Program-made: the position numbers and the translations under genes
Notes under the pieces: model-generated
The model's input: the letters and a program-made list of their open reading frames with translations, nothing else
What the model was told of the DNA's origin: nothing
The model's database searches: none
Part shown: piece by piece, positions 1-6,651 of the stretch
Position numbering within the stretch: position 1 is the stretch's first letter
How the letters are laid out: each line of letters starts with the position of its first letter
Assembly (NCBI GenBank): GCA_902492825.1
Contig: CABUMZ010000017.1
Location: 1 to 20,344, forward strand
Direction of reading: 5' to 3'
DNA: 20,344 bases
Source: an uncultured Collinsella sp.
GTDB taxonomy: Bacteria > Actinomycetota > Coriobacteriia > Coriobacteriales > Coriobacteriaceae

Positions 1-1002
1 GGCCTTGAGGGCCTCCTCGACGGCGACAGCGCAGGCGACGGTGGCACCAACCATGGGGTTGTTGCCCATGCCGATGAGACCCATCATGTCGACGTGCGCA
101 GGCACGGAGGAAGAACCGGCGAACTGGGCGTCGGAGTGCATGCGGCCCATGGTGTCGGTCATGCCGTAAGAGGCAGGGCCGGCGCCCATGTTGTCCGGGT
201 GCAGGGTACGGCCAGTGCCGCCACCAGAAGCGACGGAGAAGTACTTCTTGCCAGCCTCGAGGCGCTCCTTCTTGTAGGTGCCAGCGACGGGGTGCTGGAA
301 GCGCGTGGGGTTGGTGGAGTTACCGGTGATCGAGATGTCGACGTTCTCGTGCCACATGATGGCAACGCCCTCGCGGACGTCGTCGGCGCCGTAGCAGTTG
401 ACGGCGGCACGGGGACCATCGGAGTAGGGGATGGTCTCGACGACCTTGAGCTCGCCCGTGAAGTAGTCGAACTGGGTCTTCACGTAGGTGAAGCCGTTGA
501 TGCGGGCGATGATCTGAGCGGCGTCCTTGCCCAGACCGTTGAGAATAACGCGCAGCGGCTTCTTGCGAGCCTTGTTGGCGTTCAGAGCCAGGCCGATAGC
601 ACCCTCAGCGGCAGCGAAGGACTCGTGACCGGCCAGGAAGGCGAAGCACTCGGTGTCGTCGGAGAGCAGCATAGCGCCCAGGTTGCCGTGGCCCAGACCG
701 ACCTTGCGGTCCTCGGCGACGGAGCCGGGAACGGTGAAGGCCTGGATGCCCTCGCCGATGATGGCGGCAGCCTCAGAAGCAGACTTGGCGCCACGCTTGA
801 CAGCGAGAGCGCAACCGAGGGTGTAGGCCCACTCGGCGTTCTGGAAGGCGATGGACTGGGTGTTGTTGACGATCTCACGCGGGTTGAAGCCCTTGTCGGT
901 GCAGATCTGCAGAGCTTCCTCGAGGGAGGCGATGCCGTTGTCGGCGAGGCACTTGTTGATCTTGTCAGCGCGGCGCTCGTAACCTTCGAACGTAACAGTC
1001 AT
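1..1002 (-). CDS. GGGtGRT family protein (partial, 3' end off the left edge)
   Basis: The visible 334 codons start MTVTFEGYERRADK at an ATG behind a strong GGGAGGG ribosome site and are still open at base 1. About residue 265 the protein carries SGGGTGRTLHPDNMG, the signature that names the GGGtGRT family, followed by a Gly/Met-rich stretch (GLIGMGNNPMVGATVA). The family is usually about 330-340 residues, so little is probably missing. Its biochemical role is not established as far as I know. It is typically found in anaerobes next to a NifU-like Fe-S scaffold gene, and here that gene ends only 18 bp upstream, so the two are almost certainly co-transcribed. A role in Fe-S or metal handling is inference from that pairing. 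No signal peptide or membrane segment is visible, so it should be cytosolic. Confidence 0.85.
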   Translation of the reverse strand, partial: MTVTFEGYERRADKINKCLADNGIASLEEALQICTDKGFNPREIVNNTQSIAFQNAEWAYTLGCALAVKRGAKSASEAAAIIGEGIQAFTVPGSVAEDRKVGLGHGNLGAMLLSDDTECFAFLAGHESFAAAEGAIGLALNANKARKKPLRVILNGLGKDAAQIIARINGFTYVKTQFDYFTGELKVVETIPYSDGPRAAVNCYGADDVREGVAIMWHENVDISITGNSTNPTRFQHPVAGTYKKERLEAGKKYFSVASGGGTGRTLHPDNMGAGPASYGMTDTMGRMHSDAQFAGSSSVPAHVDMMGLIGMGNNPMVGATVACAVAVEEALKA

Positions 1003-1020
1003 AGTTATTTCCCTCCCTTT

Positions 1021-1755
1021 CTACTCGTGAACCGGGAACACGCTGGCGACGGAGTGAGTCTCCTCGTCGGTGCGCGGGTCGATGTACTTGGCAGCGTTCT
1101 CCCACTGACCATAGTGGCCCATAGCGCCAGCGATGGCCTCCTCGGGGGTCTTGCCGGCCTTGACGGCGTCGGTGAACTTGCCGAGGTTCAGGAACTCGAA
1201 TGCGATGATCTCGTTCTTGTCGTTGAGAGCCATGCGGGTGACGTAGCCCTGAGCGAGCTCGAGGTAACGAGCGCCCTTGGCCTTGGTGCCGAACATGGTG
1301 CCGACCTGAGAGCGAAGGCCCTTGCCGAGGTCGTCGAGGGAGGCGCCCACGGGCAGGCCGCCCTCGGAGAACGCGGTCTGGCTGCGGCCGTAAACGATCT
1401 GCAGGAAGATCTCGCGCATAGCAACGTTGATGGCGTCGCAGACAAGGTCGGTGTTGAGGGCCTCGAGGATGGTCTTACCGGGAAGGATCTCGGAAGCCAT
1501 GGCGGCGGAATGGGTCATGCCCGAGCAGCCGATGGTCTCAACGAGGGCCTCCTCGATGATGCCGTCTTTGACGTTCAGCGTGAGCTTGCAGGCGCCCTGC
1601 TGAGGTGCGCACCAACCCACACCGTGCGTAAGACCGGAGATGTCGGAAATCTCCTTAGCCTGGACCCACTTGCCCTCCTCGGGGATGGGTGCGGGGCCGT
1701 GGTATGCACCCTTGGCAACGGGGCACATGTTCTCCACTTCCTGTGAGTACTGCAT
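1021..1755 (-). CDS. NifU/IscU-like iron-sulfur cluster assembly scaffold protein
   Basis: A 244-residue protein starting MQYSQEVENMCPVAKG. I chose the ATG at 1755 because it follows AGAGAGGAG at good spacing; the frame stays open about 55 codons further upstream but without family-like sequence. The core resembles the NifU/IscU N-domain: GACKLTLNVKDGIIEEA, then ETIGCSGMTHSAAMASEILPGKT, then LVCDAINVAM. These supply cysteines at roughly the three positions where IscU has cluster ligands, plus an extra WCAPQQGAC pair. It is longer than IscU (about 130) and SufU (about 145), and its C-terminal half (GQWENAAKYIDPRTDEE) is specific to this subfamily. It precedes the GGGtGRT gene by 18 bp and forms an operon with it. 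The likely role is a cytosolic scaffold or carrier of Fe-S clusters, distinct from the SufU encoded at 3632-4066. Confidence 0.85.
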   Translation of the reverse strand: MQYSQEVENMCPVAKGAYHGPAPIPEEGKWVQAKEISDISGLTHGVGWCAPQQGACKLTLNVKDGIIEEALVETIGCSGMTHSAAMASEILPGKTILEALNTDLVCDAINVAMREIFLQIVYGRSQTAFSEGGLPVGASLDDLGKGLRSQVGTMFGTKAKGARYLELAQGYVTRMALNDKNEIIAFEFLNLGKFTDAVKAGKTPEEAIAGAMGHYGQWENAAKYIDPRTDEETHSVASVFPVHE

Positions 1756-2158
1756 GCCTCTCCTCTCTATCGTGTTGGCGTCCCGTCTGGGGGCCGTGGC
1801 TGGCGATTGCCGGGCGACCCTTCGAAAGGGACATGACATGCAGCCCCTATAATACCGCGAAATGCACGGAATATTCGGCGAACGGCTCAGTTTTCGTAGC
1901 GAGATGCGCGGAACTTTCAATTGAAACGGTTTAACTCTATATTCTGTGGTCGTGCACTTCCGTAGAGGGGGTCCGTCTTGGGCAAGCTTTTGGTCAGCTT
2001 TTGTAAGCGTTGCAGGGGTTGACCTGTTGCAACGGTGCCGTTCGCCGCCTGTTTACTGCCTTTGGCCGCGCGAGCGAATTGTTTTGCGTGAATGTTTTGA
2101 TGGCACGCTTCAATCGTGCTGTATTGGATGGCAAGCAGATCCCGGCGAAGGGAGCGCC
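1756..2158. other. divergent intergenic region with inverted repeats
   Basis: These 403 bp separate the minus-strand NifU-like operon from the plus-strand RAYT-like gene. No convincing coding sequence is present. Two inverted repeats are visible: GTTGCA-N13-TGCAAC (2009-2033) and GCACG-N7-CGTGC (2103-2119), the second 40 bp before the RAYT start. Neither matches an operator or riboswitch I can name. Confidence 0.5.
1849..1854 (-). promoter_or_regulatory. candidate -10 box for the NifU-like/GGGtGRT operon
   Basis: TATTAT on the minus strand lies 94 bp upstream of the NifU-like start. No convincing -35 box is visible at 15-18 bp (the region reads GAATAT). An overlapping TATAAT (1848-1853) reads on the plus strand, so the direction is ambiguous. 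Between the box and the gene, CCCTT-CGA-AAGGG (1818-1830) can form a small hairpin. Confidence 0.25.
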
Positions 2159-2971
2159 ATGCAGCGCGTTTGGAGAACGGTTACCGGCTTTTACCATGTC
2201 TGTGCCCGCGGTACGGGCAAGCAGCTCATCTTTGAGGGCGATGAAGACCGGTGGGAGTTCTTGGAGCTGATGCGTGAGTGCTGCCGCAAGGCGGGCGTGA
2301 CGGTTATCGCCTGGTGCCTTATGGGCAATCACGTGCGTCTGGTGCTTGCAGATTACGAGGACGCGATGAGCGCGGCGATGCACCGGCTGCTTTTGACGTA
2401 CGCGCGGCGGTTCAATAAACGCACGGGGCGCACAGGGCATCTGTTCCAGAACCGTTTTGACCGGCGCTCGCTCGATACCGACTGGCAGGTGATGGAGGCT
2501 ATTCGCTCCGTTCACGCCGATCCGCAGGAGGCGGGCATCAGTCTCATTGAGCGTTATCCCTGGAGCAGCTTTCCGGAGCATTTGTGCGCTTACGACGGTG
2601 ACGCGGCCGATGTCGCGAGGGGATTTTCTGATCCTTCTTGTGTGCTTGAGCTTTTTGGTTCTGCCGAGGGCTTTATTGCCCATTCGCTTTCGACGCCCGA
2701 CGGCGGCGAACCGGCGCTGCGCGATATGAAAGAGACAGAGTGGGAACGCCACGCCTTTGCCGACAAGTTGGCGAAAAGCCTCGGGGCTCCGCTCCATGGG
2801 GTTAAAGACGCACCGCCTGCGCAGCGCGATACCGTTATTTTTGGATTGCACGATGCCGGTTTTACGGTGCGCCAGATTGAGCGGTATACCGGGATTGGCA
2901 AAAGTACCGTCTCTCGTATCGTGCGCGCCCGCGCGCGAACGGCGATGCGGGCTGGCGGAAACGTGATGTAA
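2159..2971 (+). CDS. RAYT-like Y1 transposase-family protein with degenerate active site and C-terminal HTH
   Basis: A 270-residue protein starting MQRVWRTVTGFYHVCARG. The frame opens earlier (1946), but family similarity begins at this ATG, which has GAAGGGAG five bases upstream. The Y1_Tnp fold is recognisable: YHVCARG (12-18), MGNHVRLVL (55-63), YARRFNKRTGRTGHLFQNRF (81-100), AIRSVHADPQEAG (114-126) and YPWSSF. Residues from about 225 (FTVRQIERYTGIGKSTVSR) form a helix-turn-helix. In active family members the HUH motif is N-H-x-H and the nucleophile is the Tyr of the RYIHxNP motif. Here these are H58-V-R60 and S117, so one metal-binding His and the catalytic Tyr are both gone, each explicable by one base change. 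It may be an inactive or domesticated DNA-binding derivative, or a decayed gene. It stands alone with no visible terminal repeats. Confidence 0.8.
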   Translation: MQRVWRTVTGFYHVCARGTGKQLIFEGDEDRWEFLELMRECCRKAGVTVIAWCLMGNHVRLVLADYEDAMSAAMHRLLLTYARRFNKRTGRTGHLFQNRFDRRSLDTDWQVMEAIRSVHADPQEAGISLIERYPWSSFPEHLCAYDGDAADVARGFSDPSCVLELFGSAEGFIAHSLSTPDGGEPALRDMKETEWERHAFADKLAKSLGAPLHGVKDAPPAQRDTVIFGLHDAGFTVRQIERYTGIGKSTVSRIVRARARTAMRAGGNVM

Positions 2972-3568
2972 GGTCGCCTGTTCACCGCAGCTGGGGTCGT
3001 CCATACGCCGCAACCAGCGTTCAAAAGCTTGGTACGGTAACTGCACTTCTTAATATGCATAGAACAATCGCCATCTTGCATAAATTAACGACTCAGTCCG
3101 GGTTTGCCCGTGCCTACCCCCGTCTGCGCCGTGCAAAAAACGGAGTTTTCAGCATCGTAGTGCTGTCGGCACCGCTGCAATCTTGCAACATACGGGTTCC
3201 GAAGCTATTGATCCCCGCCGTTGCGCCCCCGAAGCACGTGCCTGCGTCCCGTCAGACCGCGATGCTTGTTCTAAAACACAATATATATGCGCCTAAAGAC
3301 GTTGATTAACGCTTTCGATGCGTATACACACAGCTTGGCGTGCTGAATACTCGCAAAAATGCACGCCGCTCCCTATGGGACCCGCCTGCGGTAGGCGCGA
3401 AGCGAGTCGGAGCTTCGCAGAACGGGGCTTGGCGCATTGCTTGGCGGGCCCGGGGTCCTGCCGCAGGCCTTTGGTGCTGTGGAAAACGCCCGTGTTCGTG
3501 TCTGGCTGTGTGGCAAATGCCAGACGGGGCGCCGGACGCGCGGACTTTGTGCGTTCGCGCTCATTAGG
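2972..3568. other. non-coding convergent region between RAYT-like gene and suf operon
   Basis: About 600 bp between two convergent genes. The first half (2972-3310) is of mixed composition with a run ACACAATATATATGCG near 3277-3292. It holds only short frames lacking a ribosome site, and no terminator is clear after the RAYT-like gene. The second half (3360-3560) is GC-rich and full of inverted repeats, described separately. I do not recognise a tRNA, tmRNA, RNase P or SRP RNA here. Confidence 0.5.
3383..3524. repeat. cluster of GC-rich hairpins, candidate REP/BIME-like element
   Basis: Several inverted repeats lie close together: CGCCT-N5-AGGCG (3383-3397); GCGAAGC-N8-GCTTCGC (3397-3418), preceded by GTAG at 3391-3394; a 12-bp long-range pairing of GCCTGCGGTAGG (3384-3395) with CCTGCCGCAGGC (3457-3468) with one G-U; and TCTGGC-N12-GCCAGA (3501-3524). 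RAYT proteins are known to act on REP elements, in which a GTAG-type tetranucleotide precedes a hairpin. A GTAG-hairpin unit 420 bp from a RAYT-like gene fits that pattern. A structured small RNA is an alternative. Confidence 0.4.
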
Positions 3569-3599
3569 TAAAAACAGAGCCGCCCGTATCGGGCGGCTC
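3569..3599 (-). terminator. rho-independent terminator of the suf operon
   Basis: Read on the minus strand, a perfect 10-bp stem (GAGCCGCCCG / CGGGCGGCTC, 3577-3599) with a 3-base loop is followed by TGTTTTTA. It begins 33 bp beyond the sufU stop codon. Confidence 0.85.
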
Positions 3600-3631
3600 G
3601 GCAATCAAAAACCTTGGATTCGGGGCATAAA

Positions 3632-4066
3632 CTACTGGTTTGTTTGCCCCTCGAGCATGCCGTCGAGGGTGCGCCAGGCGAGCTCGGCGCATTTGACGCG
3701 GGCGGGCATGTGCGAGATGTCCTGGAGCTGGGCGGCTTCGTCAAGGTCTTCCAGGTCCTCCTCGGAGAGCTTCTCGCCGCGGATCATGGCGAGGAAGAGC
3801 TCTGCCAGGCGGCGAGCTTCCTCGACGGTCTCGCCGGTGATGAGATCGGCCATGATGTCGGCACTGGCCTGGCTGATGGCGCAGCCGTGGCCGGTAAAGG
3901 AGGCCTCCTCGATCACGTTGTTCTCGACACGCAGCTGCAGAGTGAGCTCGTCTCCGCAGCTGGGGTTGATGCCGTCGTGCTCGTGCGTGGGAGCATCCAT
4001 CTCGTACTTGTAGTCGGGGTGCGAGTTGTGCTCCATAAATGTGGTGGAGGTGTACAGATTACCCAT
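3632..4066 (-). CDS. sufU: SufU, Zn-dependent sulfur acceptor for SufS
   Basis: A 144-residue protein starting MGNLYTSTTFMEHNSHPDY. SufU accepts persulfide sulfur from SufS and passes it to the SufBCD complex. The family's zinc and sulfur ligands are present: NPSCGDEL (first Cys plus Asp), GHGCAISQASADIM (second Cys) and MPARVKCAELAW (third Cys). The long loop before RVKC marks SufU rather than IscU. The start ATG overlaps the natural sufS stop in ATGGGTAA, so the two are translationally coupled, and GGAG lies about 8 bases upstream. In this sequence the sufS frameshift makes one continuous frame run through both genes. I annotate SufU separately because its own start, ribosome site and full domain are intact. 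It is the last gene of the operon. Confidence 0.92.
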   Translation of the reverse strand: MGNLYTSTTFMEHNSHPDYKYEMDAPTHEHDGINPSCGDELTLQLRVENNVIEEASFTGHGCAISQASADIMADLITGETVEEARRLAELFLAMIRGEKLSEEDLEDLDEAAQLQDISHMPARVKCAELAWRTLDGMLEGQTNQ

Positions 4067-5383
4067 TGAACGTGCTCCAAACGTGATGCAGGCCGGCGAT
4101 GAACTTGTCAATGTCGGCCTTGTCGTTGTAGAAGGCCACGCTGGCGCGGCAGCAGGCAAGGTTCTCGACGCCAGCCAGGTGAGCAGCGGCTGTGCACAGT
4201 GGTGACCGGCGCGGATGCAGACGCCGTCCATGTCCATGATGCTCGCGACGTCGTGCGGGTGGATGCCGCGGACGTTAAAGCTCACAACGCCGTGGTGGTT
4301 GTCCCAATAGATGGAGCCGATGATCTGGACAAAGTCGAGCTGCATGAGCTCGCCCATCAGGTAGTGGACGAGTGCCTGCTCGCGTGCCTGGATGTTCTCG
4401 TAACCCACCGTGTTGACCAGGTAGTCGAGTGCCGCACCCGTGGCGAAGATGCCGGCGGCGTCCTGTGTGCCGGCCTCGAATTTCTCGGGAACGGGCGCCC
4501 AGACGGCGTCCTGCTCGGTAACAGAGTCGATCATCTCGCCGCCGGTGAGCATGGGCGGCATGGCGTTGAGCAGGTCCATCTTGCCCCACAGCACGCCGAT
4601 GCCCATGGGGCCCATAGCCTTGTGTGCGCTAAAGGCAAAGAAGTCGGCGCCCAGGTCGGCCACATCGACCGGCATGTGCGGCAGCGACTGCGCACCGTCG
4701 ACGACCAGGTAGCCGCCATACTTGTGCACGAGCTTGCCGAGGTTCTTGACTGGGTTCTCGACTCCCAACACGTTGGAGACCTGACCCACGGCCAGAATCT
4801 TGGTCTTGGGACCAACCTTGGCAAGAACCTCCTCGGTGGTGAGCTGACCGGTCTTGGTGGGGTAGAGGTAGACGAGCTTGGCGCCGGTCTCGCGGCAGAC
4901 CTGCTGCCACGGAATCAGGTTGGAGTGGTGCTCCATGATGGTGATGACGACCTCGTCGCCCGGCTCGAGGACTGTGGGTGCAAAGCTCTTGGCGACCAGG
5001 TTGAGCGACTCGCTCGTGTTGCGGGTGAAGACGACCTCGTTGGCCTGGGCAGCGCCGATGAGGTCGGCGATCTGCTGGCGCACCTTCGCGATAGCCTCAG
5101 TGGCCTCGACGGACAGCGAGTACAGGCCGCGCAGAGGGTTGGCGTTCATGCGCTGGTAGAAGTCGCGCTCGGCGTCGAGCACACAGGCAGGACGCTGCGC
5201 GGTGGCGGCACTATCGAGGAAGGCGATCTCGGGGTGCTGCTGGAACAGCGGGAACTGCGCCTTGTAGGGATTAGTCTCGATGTCGACGGTAGGCCAGCCG
5301 CGCGAGGCCTCGTCGCTGGCGTCGAGCTCCATGGGCTCGGGGGCAGTACAGGTGTCGCATTTAACGTGCTCGGTGTCGATCAT
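4059..5383 (-). CDS. sufS: SufS cysteine desulfurase, frameshifted near the C terminus
   Basis: SufS is a PLP enzyme that removes sulfur from cysteine for cluster assembly. Visible motifs are EHHSNLIPW, VVDGAQSLPH, the PLP lysine K255 in FSAHKAMGP, and the active-site Cys C396 in RAGHHCAQP. After LLTWL (residue 404) the frame becomes nonsense (ASRTLPAAAPAWPS) and runs into sufU. Adding one G at about 4171-4172 restores LLTWLGVENLACCRASVAFY and so on to FNG and a TAA at 4059-4061, including the conserved CRASxxxYN whose Arg contacts the substrate. The restored protein is 441 residues. It has about 45 extra N-terminal residues with a CDTC pair (C9, C12). The start overlaps the sufD stop in ATGA, with GAGGAG five bases upstream. 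The change is either a sequencing error or a recent loss-of-function mutation. Confidence 0.88.
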
Positions 5384-6651
5384 GCGAGCTCCTCTTCAAA
5401 GTTGTCGATCAGGTTGTTGCCCAGGCGGACGACGGCGGCGCGGGTGCGCTCGTCGGTGGCGGAAAGCGCGGCGTCCTCCAGCTTGGCGCGGATGAACAGG
5501 TCCTCGGCGGCGTTTTGGTCAAGGCCTCGGCAGGCGAGGTAGAACAGTTGCTCGTCGCGGACGTGACCGATGATGGCGCCGTGGTTGCCGGCAACGTCGT
5601 CCTCGTCGCAGAGAATGACGGGGACGGTCTTGTTGTCGACGCCCTTGTTGGCCAACAGCACGGTTTCGCGCTCGGTGCCGACGGCACCCTTGCAGCCGTG
5701 CACGAGGTCGATGGTGCCGCGGTAGACCTTCTTGGACGTGCCGGTCAGTACGCCGTTGGCGTCGATCTCGCACTCGGTCTTGCGACCGCGGTGGCGCAGC
5801 TCGTAGTTAAAGTCGCGCACCTGCTCGCGGGCGCCAAGGTAGTCAGTATCGATGGTGACCTTGGCGGTATCGCCCAACAGATCGCCGGCAAGGCCGGTGG
5901 CGCTGGCGCCGGCACCCAGGACGGTGTGTTGCACGTTGACGCGCGCGCCCTCGTCCAGGAACAGGCCGGTGTCGTCGAGTGCGATCCAGCTATCGTCGAG
6001 CGTCTGCGTGCAGGCCACGTTGACGGTGGCGTACTCGTGGGCGCACACGCGCAGCACGGATCCCACGACGCCCTCGCCGGCAACGGGGGAGTCCAAGGCG
6101 ATCTGCAGGTCGAGCGTCGACTGGGGACGGACGACGACGTCGATGGCGGCGATGGCCGCGGCGGCATCGACACCGCTCACACGCACGGTAACCGTGGCGT
6201 GCTTGTATGCGGGCACATCGATGACGACGCGCTTGGTGGCGTGGTCGGCCAGGTAGGTGTAGGCAGCCTCGCCCATGCCAGTCTCGAAGGCCTCAGCGGG
6301 GGAGAGCTCCTCCTCCAGCTTAATGGCACCGGCCTGGTAGACGGAGGTGGCGGGCACGTCGAGCTCGGTCTCGGGCGTGATGCGGGCGCGGTCGGCGGCA
6401 TCGCCGGGCGCGGAGGCGCGGCGCTCGGGGAAGCGCTCGGCCATGGCGTCCATGGCGGCGTCGAAGGTGTCGGGCACACCACGGAACTGCTCGTCCAGGC
6501 CCTCGACCTCGACGGCCTCGGCGGGAGCGGCGGCAAGTTCGTCCGAAAGCTCGAGCTTGGTCTGGTTCATCTTCAGCCAGCCCCATGTGGCAGCCGGCAT
6601 CGCATTGACCTGCTCAAGGGTGGTAGCAGCGGTGTTCGTGGTCTGGTTCAT
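5380..6651 (-). CDS. sufD: SufD, Fe-S assembly scaffold subunit
   Basis: A 423-residue SufB/SufD-family protein, partner of SufB in the SufBC2D scaffold complex in the cytosol. The C-terminal half shows the family beta-helix and helical region: DFNYELRHRGRKTECEIDANGVLTG, YRGTIDLVHGCKG, then CDEDDVAGNHGAIIGHV with H357 at the position of the conserved SufD histidine, and YLACRGLDQNAAEDLFI. The N-terminal part (AATWGWLKMNQTKLEL) is typical of SufD. The ATG overlaps the sufB stop by one base (TAATG) and AAGGAG lies about 10 bases upstream. The gene ends four bases into sufS. The low-complexity Ala-rich stretches reflect high-GC codons rather than a special domain. Assigned as SufD rather than a second SufB because it lacks the SufB catalytic Cys and HEAT(S) motif. 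Confidence 0.93.
   Translation of the reverse strand: MNQTTNTAATTLEQVNAMPAATWGWLKMNQTKLELSDELAAAPAEAVEVEGLDEQFRGVPDTFDAAMDAMAERFPERRASAPGDAADRARITPETELDVPATSVYQAGAIKLEEELSPAEAFETGMGEAAYTYLADHATKRVVIDVPAYKHATVTVRVSGVDAAAAIAAIDVVVRPQSTLDLQIALDSPVAGEGVVGSVLRVCAHEYATVNVACTQTLDDSWIALDDTGLFLDEGARVNVQHTVLGAGASATGLAGDLLGDTAKVTIDTDYLGAREQVRDFNYELRHRGRKTECEIDANGVLTGTSKKVYRGTIDLVHGCKGAVGTERETVLLANKGVDNKTVPVILCDEDDVAGNHGAIIGHVRDEQLFYLACRGLDQNAAEDLFIRAKLEDAALSATDERTRAAVVRLGNNLIDNFEEELA

Noticed and set aside
94..1746. Plus-strand open frame of 550 codons
   Set aside because: It is antisense to the GGGtGRT and NifU-like genes, has a Val/Gly/Asp-rich shadow composition and no family similarity; it arises from high-GC codon bias.
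1994..3046. Minus-strand open frame of 350 codons
   Set aside because: Antisense to the RAYT-like gene; the plus-strand product has recognisable Y1-transposase motifs and this one has none.
3055..3309. 84-codon plus-strand frame downstream of the RAYT-like gene
   Set aside because: No ribosome binding site, no recognisable domain, and it sits in a region of mixed composition; retained only as non-coding.
3240..3310. Possible RNA gene near the ATATATAT run
   Set aside because: No cloverleaf or known RNA family pattern and no convincing promoter or terminator.
3318..4013. 231-codon plus-strand frame
   Set aside because: It crosses the hairpin cluster and the suf terminator and is antisense to sufU.
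3632..5383. Natural SufS-SufU fusion protein
   Set aside because: The joining segment is frame-shifted nonsense and restoring one base gives a standard sufS end plus an overlapping sufU start, so a designed fusion is unlikely.
4199..5542. Plus-strand open frame of 447 codons
   Set aside because: Antisense shadow of sufS and sufD, whose protein motifs are unambiguous on the minus strand.
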